This document shows, in pieces, positions 54,121-61,898 of a stretch of DNA of 64,000 bases. The position numbers and the translations under genes are program-made. The notes beneath the pieces are model-generated. The model did no database searches. It was not told the DNA's origin and was given only the letters and a program-made list of their open reading frames with translations. This DNA comes from Arthrobacter pascens. GTDB lineage: Bacteria; Actinomycetota; Actinomycetes; Actinomycetales; Micrococcaceae. The number at the start of each line of letters is the position of its first letter. The stretch's first letter is position 1. Location: positions 62,001-126,000 of the forward strand of contig NZ_JAFHKT010000151.1 in NCBI RefSeq assembly GCF_017052465.1, in the 5' to 3' direction.

Positions 54121-54996
54121 CTACTGGCCGCCGCGGCGGGCGGGCTGGCTGGTATTGACGGTGTGGATGGCGCGAAGCAGCTTGGCGGGAAAGTACACGG
54201 AGAAGAAGACCACCATGGGGGCCTTGAGGGCCATTTTCTTCACGTTGTGCGCCTTGTACGTCCGGTCGAAGCGGGTCACGTAGTAGCGGTAATCGCGGGG
54301 CGAGTCTTCGAGGCGCCGGGCCGACATCCCGGAGACCATCTGCGGCCAGTACTGGATCCTCAGATCGTGGTCCGCAAGATGGAGGGAGAGGTCGATGTCC
54401 TCGTGCATCTCGTCTTTCTCATCCCGGCAGGCCTCGTTCCGGATGGTCTCCCACGCCGAGCGGCGGAGCGCCATGTTGGATCCGAAGAGGAAATGGTACT
54501 GATGCTTGGCCAGTTTGAGCATGAGTTGGCGCATCTTGTCGTCGGCTTTGAGGCCGAACCGGCGCATGGGCATGTCGTAGTAGACCACGGGTCCCGTGGC
54601 GGCCTGGGTGGACTGGTCCGCAAAAGCTTTCTGGACCTGTTCCACCCAGTCAGGTTCCACCACTGAGTCGGCATCGATGCGGCCAAGGATATCCCCGGTT
54701 GCGTGGTTGAGGCCGAAGTTGCGCGTGGGGATGAGGCCCTGTTCCTTGTCCTGGCTCAGCAGGATGATGGGGCTCTCGGGGTACTCCTGCTGCATCTGCC
54801 GGACAATGTCTGCCGTGCGGTCCTTGGACATGTTGTCCACAACGATGATCTCGTGAGCCGGAACGGACTGATAGACGGCAGCGATCAGGCACTGCCGGAT
54901 GACGCTTTCCTCGTTATATGCCGGTATGACGATAGATACGCCCGGCAGCTGCGGAGCGTCATGCAAGGCATCCTCGGAGGATCTATCGGGTGACAT
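54121..54996 (-). CDS. Glycosyltransferase family 2
   Basis: A 291-residue GT-A enzyme. The nucleotide-sugar fold starts GVSIVIPAYNEESVIRQCL, then EIIVVDNMSKDRTADIV and the metal-binding GRIDADSVVEPDW. The C-terminus has a QYWPQMVSGMSARR segment and a weakly hydrophobic helix (KAPMVVFFSVYFPAKLL). It adds a sugar to an unknown acceptor, probably on the inner face of the membrane. The ATG at 54996 follows GAGGTG; the longer frame to 55056 is not supported. Confidence 0.85.
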   Translation of the reverse strand: MSPDRSSEDALHDAPQLPGVSIVIPAYNEESVIRQCLIAAVYQSVPAHEIIVVDNMSKDRTADIVRQMQQEYPESPIILLSQDKEQGLIPTRNFGLNHATGDILGRIDADSVVEPDWVEQVQKAFADQSTQAATGPVVYYDMPMRRFGLKADDKMRQLMLKLAKHQYHFLFGSNMALRRSAWETIRNEACRDEKDEMHEDIDLSLHLADHDLRIQYWPQMVSGMSARRLEDSPRDYRYYVTRFDRTYKAHNVKKMALKAPMVVFFSVYFPAKLLRAIHTVNTSQPARRGGQ

Positions 54997-55060
54997 CACC
55001 TCAAATTTAGCACCGATCAATTTTCTTCCCCGCTGGGCCGCAACCGCGCCGGGCAATGAA

Positions 55061-55091
55061 AGAGGGGCCCCGCACCAGGCGGGACCCCTCT
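55061..55091 (-). terminator. Terminator of the 11-residue-repeat gene
   Basis: AGAGGGGCCCCGC (55061-55073) pairs with GCGGGACCCCTCT (55079-55091) with one mismatch and a 5-nt loop. Read leftward it is followed by TTTC. Confidence 0.75.
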
Positions 55092-55124
55092 ACACGCACG
55101 CTCGTTCGGCGTGGGCGCTGCTGT

Positions 55125-56078
55125 TTACTTGTCAGCTGCCTTGCTGGCACCGTTGTCGATGTTGGCCGCAATGTTCTTGACGGCGGTCTTTGCGTCGGTG
55201 GTGGCATTGCCGGCGTCGGTGTCGGCGTCGGAATCCTCGGCGACGTGCTTGGCCTTCTCCGCCGAACCTTCGTCGGTGTCCTCGGCGGCGGCAGCCGCCA
55301 GGGGCGTGGGCTCGGCATCGGCTGCTGCCGGCTCCGTGACCGCCGTAGCCGGCACCGGGGACGGAGTCTCAGCGGCAGGGGTTGACGGCGCCGGCGTAAC
55401 GGGCGCCGGGGTCTTCCACGGGTCCTCGACCGGCTTGGAAGCCTTCCAGGCGGCGACTCCTGCGGCCACTGCAGCGGCGATCACTCCAACGATCAGCAGC
55501 CCGCGCTTCTTCGGCTTTTCCGGCTGGACCAGCGCTTTGCCGGTGACCGCGCGGCTTGCCTCCGAAGCCGCCGACTTCAACTGGGTGCCGGCAACCTGCG
55601 CCTGCTCCTGCAGGGAGTGGATGATCCCGGCATCCCCAAGCCTTTGGGCTACGGCGTCCACGCGGGCCGGAGCGCTCTCAAGAGTGCGGTGCACCACCTC
55701 GGACGCCGTGCCGATCTGGTCGGAGAGCCGCGGCAGGTATTCCACCACCACGCGGTCACGGGCATTTGCAATCACGGGGGTGGCCTTGTCCAGGGCCTCG
55801 TGCAGCCGCGGCGTCGCACCTTCAACGGCGTCGTGAATCCTGGGTGCCAGGTGTGCCAGCCCGTCCTGGATGCGGGGCGTCACGGTGGCAACTCCGTCAG
55901 CCAGGTTGTAGGCCGCCGTCTTGAGCCCGTCCTGGATCTTGGGGGAAGCGGTGTCGATGCCATGTTGCAGCCGGGGTACCGCCCAGTCCACTGCGGCTTC
56001 CACCCGGTCTTTTGCGTTCTCCACTGCGGAACTGACCGACAACTCCAGTTCACGGGCAATACGATCCGATTTCTTCAC
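55125..56078 (-). CDS. Hypothetical protein with 11-residue amphipathic repeats
   Basis: A 317-residue protein of no family I recognise. Residues 35-111 contain seven 11-residue repeats of the type PRIQDGLAHLA; Pro recurs at 35, 46, 68, 79, 90 and 101, with Tyr at 57 in the same register. Such 11-mers form long amphipathic helices, as in apolipoproteins. One membrane helix follows (KKRGLLIVGVIAAAVAAGVA, about 188-210), then an acidic Ala/Pro/Thr tail of about 105 residues with no fold. The repeats may lie on a membrane surface. It is divergent from the cyclophilin gene. Confidence 0.75.
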   Translation of the reverse strand: MKKSDRIARELELSVSSAVENAKDRVEAAVDWAVPRLQHGIDTASPKIQDGLKTAAYNLADGVATVTPRIQDGLAHLAPRIHDAVEGATPRLHEALDKATPVIANARDRVVVEYLPRLSDQIGTASEVVHRTLESAPARVDAVAQRLGDAGIIHSLQEQAQVAGTQLKSAASEASRAVTGKALVQPEKPKKRGLLIVGVIAAAVAAGVAAWKASKPVEDPWKTPAPVTPAPSTPAAETPSPVPATAVTEPAAADAEPTPLAAAAAEDTDEGSAEKAKHVAEDSDADTDAGNATTDAKTAVKNIAANIDNGASKAADK

Positions 56079-56234
56079 AACTACCTCCCGATTAATGTGA
56101 CGGTTCTGTTGTTAGCCTACGTGGAGGATGACCGGCGCTGCTATCGTTCCCGGGGATTGCGGGCGGATTTCACCCAACGCGGAACTGCCTTTGCCGCCCC
56201 GTGCCGCGTTGACCCTCCGTGAAAGAATGACCGT

Positions 56235-56780
56235 ATGACTGCCACAGCAACTGCAAAAGCGACCATCCACACAAGCCTCGGCGACATCGTCGTGAACCTC
56301 TTCGGCAACCACGCGCCGAAGACCGTCAAGAACTTCATTGGATTGGCCACCGGCGAACAGCCGTGGACGCACCCCGAGACCGGCGAGGAAAAGACCGGCA
56401 CGCCGCTGTACAACGGCACCATTTTCCACCGCATCATCAAGGACTTCATGATCCAGGCCGGCGATCCCCTGGGCCGCGGCACCGGCGGACCGGGCTACCG
56501 CTTCGACGACGAGATCCACCCCGAACTGAGCTTCAACGCCCCCTACAAGCTGGCCATGGCCAACGCAGGCATCCAGATGGGCAAGGGAACCAACGGCTCC
56601 CAGTTCTTCATCACCACCATCCCCACCGACTGGCTGCAGGGCAAGCACTCCATCTTCGGCGAAGTGGCTGACGAGGAATCCCGCAAAGTCGTCGACGCCA
56701 TCGAGGGCGTTCGCACCGGCATGGGCGACCGTCCGGTCGAAGATGTGACGATCAACAGCATCGACATCGAGCAGCTCTAA
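56235..56780 (+). CDS. ppiA: Peptidylprolyl isomerase (cyclophilin)
   Basis: A 181-residue cytoplasmic cyclophilin catalysing cis-trans proline isomerisation. IVVNLFGNHAPKTVKNFIGL, YNGTIFHRIIKDFMIQAGDP (catalytic Arg in FHR, Gln in QAGD) and TNGSQFFITT are present. There is no signal peptide. The rhomboid protease gene begins 8 bp after it, so they are likely one transcript. Confidence 0.95.
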   Translation: MTATATAKATIHTSLGDIVVNLFGNHAPKTVKNFIGLATGEQPWTHPETGEEKTGTPLYNGTIFHRIIKDFMIQAGDPLGRGTGGPGYRFDDEIHPELSFNAPYKLAMANAGIQMGKGTNGSQFFITTIPTDWLQGKHSIFGEVADEESRKVVDAIEGVRTGMGDRPVEDVTINSIDIEQL

Positions 56781-56788
56781 CCCACACT

Positions 56789-57670
56789 ATGAGTTACGGA
56801 ATTCCGTCGGTCGAGCCGTCCGCGCAGGTACCCGTGTGCCCCCGGCACCCGGACAGGCCCTCCTACGTGAGCTGCCAGCGCTGCGGGCGTCCCGCATGCC
56901 CTGAGTGCCAGCGGGCGGCCGCCGTCGGATTCCAATGCGTTGACTGCGTCAACGAAACAAAACGTACGACGCCGGCTGTCCGGACCGTCTACGGCGGAGC
57001 CGTGACGGAGGGCAAGCCGCTGGTGACTTTCGGGATCATCGCGCTGTGTGCAGTGCTCTATGTGCTGCAATGGCTGATTCCCGGCGATGAGGTCTATCAG
57101 AACCTTGCCTTCGCAACCGTTTATGCCACTCCGGAGTACGGGGTGTTCGAACCTTGGCGGATGCTGACGTCGGCGTTCCTGCATTCGCAGGGCTTTATCC
57201 TCCACATCGTGCTCAACATGTACATGCTGTGGATGTTCGGCCAGGCGCTGGAGCCGCTCCTCGGACGCATCCGTTTCCTGGCCGTGTATATCCTGTCCGC
57301 GATCGGCGGCTCAGTCGGCTACCTCCTGCTGACCGCCGGCTATGTTCCCGGCCAGCCCCTGACCGGAGTGGTGGGCGCCTCGGGGGCAATCTTCGGGCTC
57401 TTCGGAGCCATGCTCGTCGTCCAGCGTCACAGGGGCGGTGACACCCGACAGCTGTGGGTGCTCATTGCCATCAACGGCGTCATCGGATTCATGGTCCCCC
57501 AGATCGCCTGGCAGGCCCATCTCGGTGGCTTGGTCACCGGCGCGCTCTGCGCTGCCGCCATCGCCTATATCCCCCGCGGACCCCGCCAGCACCTTCTGCA
57601 GTTTGCCGGCCTGGCCGCCGTCCTGGCATTGCTGGCTGCCGCGACCTGGTACCGCGTCGTCGGCGGCTGA
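56789..57670 (+). CDS. Rhomboid family intramembrane protease
   Basis: A 293-residue membrane protease. The N-terminal 45 residues carry a B-box-like zinc finger (CPRHPDRPSYVSCQRC then CPEC, FQCVDC). Six helices follow. The catalytic Ser is in GVVGASGAIFGLFGA and the catalytic His in WQAHLGGLVTGALC; the WMFGQALEP loop is also typical. It cleaves membrane helices; targets are unknown. The zinc-finger/rhomboid union is frequent in actinobacteria. Confidence 0.93.
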   Translation: MSYGIPSVEPSAQVPVCPRHPDRPSYVSCQRCGRPACPECQRAAAVGFQCVDCVNETKRTTPAVRTVYGGAVTEGKPLVTFGIIALCAVLYVLQWLIPGDEVYQNLAFATVYATPEYGVFEPWRMLTSAFLHSQGFILHIVLNMYMLWMFGQALEPLLGRIRFLAVYILSAIGGSVGYLLLTAGYVPGQPLTGVVGASGAIFGLFGAMLVVQRHRGGDTRQLWVLIAINGVIGFMVPQIAWQAHLGGLVTGALCAAAIAYIPRGPRQHLLQFAGLAAVLALLAAATWYRVVGG

Positions 57671-57802
57671 CGGGCGCTTTCCCACTTCTCATACTCCGGC
57701 CGTGCCCCTGCGGCCTTGAACGGCTTCCTCCGCTGCTTCACGTGACCGTGCTTGCTGCTGCTCACGCGGCCGTTCGTCGCTGCACAGCACCGCTTCCCTG
57801 AA

Positions 57803-57838
57803 CAGCGTCACTTCCCTTTACAGCGTCACTTCCCTGTA
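57803..57838 (+). repeat. 18-bp tandem duplication
   Basis: CAGCGTCACTTCCCTTTA is followed at once by CAGCGTCACTTCCCTGTA. It lies in the gene-free 57671-58554 spacer. Confidence 0.8.
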
Positions 57839-57964
57839 AGCACTTTCTGGCAGGTAATACTGTCCAGCACACCATCGCCGCGCCCTTCGGCGAATGCTTA
57901 TAAGCCCCGCGTCTGTCCCACTCAGGCTCGTACCCACCGACGGGAACGCGGCTTCTTCGAAGAG

Positions 57965-58125
57965 TTTTCCACAGGAGTTATCCACACTGTTGGTAACTTA
58001 CAAGCCTGTAGTTCAGCTCAGCACCCGCCGACTTCCCCGTCATCTAGGCGTTCTGGGGATTTCCGCAGCGGAACGTCCACAATTGTGGATAACCCCTAGG
58101 GAGCTGCCTGTGGTTAAGTGGACAA
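57965..58125 (+). promoter_or_regulatory. DnaA-box-like cluster C1 (first copy of an origin-like element)
   Basis: Contains TTTTCCACA (57965), a perfect TTATCCACA (57978), TGTTGGTAA (57988), ACGTCCACA (58073), a perfect reversed TGTGGATAA (58084), TGTGGTTAA (58109) and AGTGGACAA (58117). The order of elements (box, then GTAACTTACA, then GTAGTT, then paired boxes, then TTAAGTGGA) is repeated in the next cluster. No gene lies in this stretch. Confidence 0.65.
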
Positions 58126-58273
58126 CTTTTTCTGGGACGGGACGTCGGCGGCGCCCCGCCTGCCTAGGGAAAGCCACGGCCCAAACGTGAAACCATCCGC
58201 CTCTCGGCGTGAGGCCGCAGCGCGGCAAGGTCCGGCCATGCCGCCCGCCCGGACGCTCTGGATGTCAACAGGG

Positions 58274-58425
58274 TTATACACAACTGTTAATAACTTACAT
58301 CGGTGTAGTTTGTCGGCGGGATGCCGTTCTGAGGCCTACATCGCGGTGCTTTCCGCCGTTCTTCCCCACAGGTTATCCCCAGCTGTGGATAAGTTGTGGG
58401 TACCCGCCTGTTGTTAAGTGGATAA
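58274..58425 (+). promoter_or_regulatory. DnaA-box-like cluster C2 (second copy)
   Basis: TTATACACA (58274), TGTTAATAA (58285), TTCCCCACA (58362), TTATCCCCA (58373), a perfect reversed TGTGGATAA (58384), TGTGGGTAC (58395) and AGTGGATAA (58417). The four from 58362 to 58395 are exactly 11 bp apart. It shares its layout with cluster C1 about 296 bp to the left. Confidence 0.65.
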
Positions 58426-58554
58426 CCGGACCGCCACGGGTGGCAAGGATCGCGCCAGCCGGGACAGGCCGCGTGTAGTCTCGGACTAAACCGCCAGCCA
58501 GCGCTACTGTCCGCCGGTGACTTCCGGCAGGCTCATTCACCCAAGGAGTACGCC

Positions 58555-59022
58555 GTGAGCACCACCGAACACATCTTCCTGGACAAGTACCACCCCGCCT
58601 CATGGCGCGCCCTCAACGGCCTGGGACTCAAGGTGCGGGAAGCGGCCATTGAAGCCGGGCTGGATCCTAAGCTCATTGAATTGCTGAACGTCCGCACGTC
58701 GCAGCTCAACGGCTGCGCGTACTGCCTGGACATGCATGTAGCCGACGCACTCGAGGGCGGCGAGTCCAGCCAGCGGCTGGCTGTGCTCCCCGCGTGGCGC
58801 GACACGGAACTCTTTGACGGCATCGAGAGGGCAGCACTGGCACTGGCCGAGAGCATCACGAACCTCCCCGACGCGCGAACACGCGAATCCGAGGACGCCT
58901 ACGCGCGCGATCACCTTACGGCCGAGCAGTATTCCGCCGTCAGTTGGCTGGCCATCACGATGAACGCGTTCAACAGGGTTTCCATCACGAGCCAGCACCC
59001 GGTCCGCCGGAAAAGTGACTAG
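58555..59022 (+). CDS. AhpD-like carboxymuconolactone decarboxylase family protein
   Basis: A 155-residue protein with the AhpD-type redox motif CAYCLDMHVADA (CxxC...H), preceded by LLNVRTSQLNG. Family members are peroxidase partners or decarboxylase-like; the Cys pair favours an alkylhydroperoxidase-like role. The GTG at 58555 follows AAGGAG. It is an isolated gene set between two DnaA-box clusters (58.0-58.4 and 59.03-59.18 kb). Confidence 0.88.
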   Translation: MSTTEHIFLDKYHPASWRALNGLGLKVREAAIEAGLDPKLIELLNVRTSQLNGCAYCLDMHVADALEGGESSQRLAVLPAWRDTELFDGIERAALALAESITNLPDARTRESEDAYARDHLTAEQYSAVSWLAITMNAFNRVSITSQHPVRRKSD

Positions 59023-59030
59023 GGCCGGCG

Positions 59031-59180
59031 TTATCCACAGAGTTTCCACACTTGTTAATAACTTGCGCGGGCCTTTTCGTGAGGGAAAACAGACATCAGA
59101 GGCCTTGACCCGCGTATCAGCCCAAAGCCCTTGCACGGATTATCCACACTGTGGATATCTTTACCAACATCTGTGGATGC
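59031..59180 (+). promoter_or_regulatory. DnaA-box-like cluster C3
   Basis: Perfect TTATCCACA at 59031, GTTTCCACA (59042) and TGTTAATAA (59053) at 11-bp pitch. A second group follows: perfect TTATCCACA (59140), TGTGGATAT (59150), TTACCAACA (59161) and TGTGGATGC (59172). It reuses the TGTTAATAACTT element of clusters C1 and C2. It lies between the AhpD-like gene and the convergent tag gene. Confidence 0.65.
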
Positions 59181-59213
59181 CGGCCACCTGCATTGGGAGA
59201 GCCGAAAAAGCGT

Positions 59214-59810
59214 CTACGCCCAGACGCCTGATGTTCCGCGGCGGTGGCTGTCGATGAGATGGGTGTCCACCATGCCGATGGCCTCCATGAGGGCAAACAT
59301 CGTGGTGGGGCCGACGAACGCGAAGCCCTCTTTCCTCAGTGCCTTGGACAGTGCAATGGATTCAGGGGACGTGGTGGGTACGTCAGCGTAGGTCATGGGC
59401 GCGGGAGTGGAAGCGGGCTGAAACTTCCACACGAAATCCACGAGCCCGCCCTCCTTGCGCAGGGCAAGGGTCGCGCGGGCGTTGGTGATGGCGGCACGGA
59501 TCTTCAGCCTGTTTCGCACAATGCCGGGATCCTGGAGCAGCCGTTCGACGTCGTCCTCGGTGAACGCCGCCACAGTCTCGGGATGGAAGTTGGCGAAGGC
59601 TGCACGGAACGCGGGCCGCTTGCGGAGGATGGTTGCCCAGGACAGCCCGGCCTGGAACGCCTCCAGGCTGATGCGCTCGTACAATCCTTGTTCGTCCCGG
59701 ACGGGCAGTCCCCATTCGGTGTCGTAGTACTCCCGCATCAGTGGATCGGTGGAGGCCCACACCGGACGGGCAAGGCCGTCGTCGCCGATGATGATGCCTT
59801 CGGGAGTCAT
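59214..59810 (-). CDS. tag: DNA-3-methyladenine glycosylase I
   Basis: A 198-residue Tag-type glycosylase removing 3-methyladenine from DNA. EYYDTEWGLPV, LSLEAFQAGLSWATILRKR, GIVRNRLKIRAAITNARA and FVGPTTMFALMEAIGMV match the HhH fold. The zinc site of E. coli Tag (Cys4, His17, His175, Cys179) looks lost: no N-terminal Cys, and Tyr replaces the His in EYYDTEWG. The C-terminal Cys is absent too. It probably acts without the zinc snap. Confidence 0.92.
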   Translation of the reverse strand: MTPEGIIIGDDGLARPVWASTDPLMREYYDTEWGLPVRDEQGLYERISLEAFQAGLSWATILRKRPAFRAAFANFHPETVAAFTEDDVERLLQDPGIVRNRLKIRAAITNARATLALRKEGGLVDFVWKFQPASTPAPMTYADVPTTSPESIALSKALRKEGFAFVGPTTMFALMEAIGMVDTHLIDSHRRGTSGVWA

Positions 59811-59826
59811 GGCAACGGGACGGCCG

Positions 59827-60081
59827 TCAGGAACGCCAGCGCGTGGTCATGAGGAAGCCCATGATGGCAATGCCGAATCCGGCCACGATATTCCATGAGC
59901 CCCAGTCGCCCACGGGGAGCTTACCCTCGCTGATGTAAAAGGTGATGATCCAGAGCAGGCCGATGATCATCAGCCCGAACATGACAGGCTTGAACCACAC
60001 GGCGTTGGGCTTGTTCGCCTGCGTTGCGGAGACGGACTCGGCCGCGCGGGCAGTCTTCTTACGTGGCTTTGACTCGGGCAC
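59827..60081 (-). CDS. crgA: Cell division protein CrgA
   Basis: An 84-residue actinobacterial divisome protein. A basic disordered N-terminus (PESKPRKKTARAAES) precedes two helices (VMFGLMIIGLLWIITFYI, IVAGFGIAIMGFLMTTRWRS). CrgA binds FtsZ, FtsQ, FtsI and other divisome parts in mycobacteria. It is divergent from the sortase gene, as in many relatives. Confidence 0.95.
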   Translation of the reverse strand: MPESKPRKKTARAAESVSATQANKPNAVWFKPVMFGLMIIGLLWIITFYISEGKLPVGDWGSWNIVAGFGIAIMGFLMTTRWRS

Positions 60082-60257
60082 ATGTCCTCCTTGGCGGGAT
60101 GAATCAAGAACGGCGACCTCGGCTTGATATCCTGCTAGCAGGAATATTGCCGGCGGTCTGCGCGCTCCTGGTCAAGTCTGAAGTCTTACTAGCAGCCAAT
60201 TCTAGCTGTAGTTCAGGCCCCACCAGCGCCCACCGCACCCGCCTTGGAGGAGATTGC

Positions 60258-61058
60258 GTGGTACTGCAGGAGAAGGTGAGACCCCCTGCTGCGCCGGTTT
60301 CCGGCGTCGTAATCCTGCGAAGGGCCGTGCAGATCATCGGTGAGCTGCTGATCACTGCCGGCATTGTGCTCCTGCTTTTCGTCGCATGGCAGCTGTGGTG
60401 GACGAACGTTGCGTCTGATGCCAGGCAGGGCGAGGTGGTCAAGAACTTTGCCCGCGAACTGGCTGCACCGGTGACTCCCGCGCCCGTCCCCAGTCCGGGC
60501 GGATCGGCGGCAGAGTCGGGGACGGCCGACTATGGTGCCCCCGCGGTCGCCCGGGCACCCGGCCACGGTGGCACCATCGGCATCATGTACATTCCCAGGT
60601 TCGGCGAAAACTACACCCGGCCCATCGTTGAAGGTACCAGCCCGGACGTGCTGGACACCCTTGGCCTGGGCCATTATGGGAGTACTGCCATGCCAGGGGC
60701 GGTGGGGAACTTCGCCGTAGCCGGTCACCGGCAGACGCACGGTGCCGTGCTGGACAATATCCACACCCTGGTTCCGGGCGACAAGATCTACGTCCAGACC
60801 AAGGACGGCTACTACATCTACGTTTTCCGGAACAACCGGATCGTGATGCCGTCCAACGCTGACGTCCTGCTTCCGGTGCCCTCGCAGCCCGGAGCGAGGC
60901 CGACCGAAAGATTCCTGACCATGACCAGCTGCAACCCCCGCTTTGGTTCACAGGAGCGGATCATTGCCTATTCGGTCCTGGACCACTGGCAGCCCGTATC
61001 AGCGGGGCCCCCGCCCGAAATCGCGGCACAGGTGGCACGCGCCCGAGGGGAAGGCTGA
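60258..61058 (+). CDS. Class E sortase
   Basis: A 266-residue membrane-anchored sortase. A GTG after TTGGAGGAGA (60258) is preferred to the frame's earlier ATG at 60024. One N-terminal helix (ELLITAGIVLLLFVAWQLWW) is followed by a Pro/Ser linker and the catalytic barrel: His in AVAGHRQTHG, Cys in TMTSCNPRFG, Arg in GSQERIIAYS. Class E enzymes attach surface proteins with LAxTG-like signals. No obvious substrate lies in the window. Confidence 0.9.
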   Translation: MVLQEKVRPPAAPVSGVVILRRAVQIIGELLITAGIVLLLFVAWQLWWTNVASDARQGEVVKNFARELAAPVTPAPVPSPGGSAAESGTADYGAPAVARAPGHGGTIGIMYIPRFGENYTRPIVEGTSPDVLDTLGLGHYGSTAMPGAVGNFAVAGHRQTHGAVLDNIHTLVPGDKIYVQTKDGYYIYVFRNNRIVMPSNADVLLPVPSQPGARPTERFLTMTSCNPRFGSQERIIAYSVLDHWQPVSAGPPPEIAAQVARARGEG

Positions 61059-61061
61059 GAC

Positions 61062-61232
61062 TTGTACGGTTGGATATTCCGGCACCTTCCCGGCCCGCTC
61101 TGGCTCCGCATCCTCACATCTGCGGCGCTGATTGTCGGGGCACTGTTCCTGATGGTCGAGTTCCTGTTCCCCTGGATGTCACAGTTCACACAATTCACCG
61201 ACTCAACGATTGGTGCGGCAAGCAACCCATGA
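61062..61232 (+). CDS. Small conserved-type membrane protein
   Basis: A 56-residue frame starting at TTG 61062, three bases after the sortase stop. It reads MYGWIFRHLPGPLWLRILTS then AALIVGALFLMVEFLFPWMS: one hydrophobic helix with a short tail. Its stop overlaps the ATG of pabA (ATGA), so it is translationally coupled to both neighbours. A similar small protein is found in this place in other actinobacteria. No function is known. Confidence 0.72.
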   Translation: MYGWIFRHLPGPLWLRILTSAALIVGALFLMVEFLFPWMSQFTQFTDSTIGAASNP

Positions 61233-61870
61233 GTACAACCAAGATCCTCGTCGTGGACAATTACGACAGCTTCGTCTACACCCTGGTGGGCTACCTCCAG
61301 GAGCTGGGCGCCGAAACCACCGTGGTCCGCAATGACGACGTCACGCTCGCCGAAGCGGTCGAAATGGCGGAAACGCGCGACGGCGTACTCATCTCGCCCG
61401 GTCCGGGCTCGCCGTCCGAGGCCGGCGTCTGCATCGAGCTGATCAGGTGGTGCGGAGACAACGACAAGCCCATGTTCGGCGTCTGCCTCGGCCATCAGGC
61501 CCTGGCCGAGGCATATGGCGGCACCGTGACACATGCGCCGGAACTGATGCACGGCAAGACGTCCCTGGTCCAGCACGGGGGCACCAGCGTGTTTTCCGGC
61601 CTGCCCTCCCCCGTCACGGCAACGCGCTACCACTCGCTGGCCGCTGTGCGGGAGTCCATTCCCGAGGTTCTCGAAATAACCGCGGAAACCGCCACTGGCG
61701 TGGTCATGGGCCTGCAGCACCGCACGGCGCCGCTGTGTGGAGTCCAGTTCCACCCGGAATCGGTCCTCACCGAGGGCGGCTACCAGATGCTGGGCAACTG
61801 GCTCGAGTCACTCGGCATGAAGGGTGCGGCCGAACGCGCCGCTAAGCTCAGCCCGCTCATCCAGCACTAG
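61229..61870 (+). CDS. pabA: Glutamine amidotransferase (anthranilate/aminodeoxychorismate synthase II)
   Basis: A 213-residue class I amidotransferase giving ammonia from glutamine. ILVVDNYDSFVYTLVGYLQE opens the domain. The catalytic Cys is in FGVCLGHQALAEAYG and the His-Glu pair in QFHPESVLTEGG. TrpG and PabA are hard to tell apart by sequence. No pabB or trpE is adjacent, and this location (by pknB) is common for pabA-like genes. The ATG at 61229 overlaps the small membrane gene. Confidence 0.9.
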   Translation: MSTTKILVVDNYDSFVYTLVGYLQELGAETTVVRNDDVTLAEAVEMAETRDGVLISPGPGSPSEAGVCIELIRWCGDNDKPMFGVCLGHQALAEAYGGTVTHAPELMHGKTSLVQHGGTSVFSGLPSPVTATRYHSLAAVRESIPEVLEITAETATGVVMGLQHRTAPLCGVQFHPESVLTEGGYQMLGNWLESLGMKGAAERAAKLSPLIQH

Positions 61871-61898
61871 CAGCCCGTTCAGCCCGGGCCACCGGCTG

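Noticed and set aside
57741..57752. Possible thirteenth parS (CTTCACGTGACC)
   Set aside because: Only the inner bases match; both arms of the 14-bp palindrome are broken.
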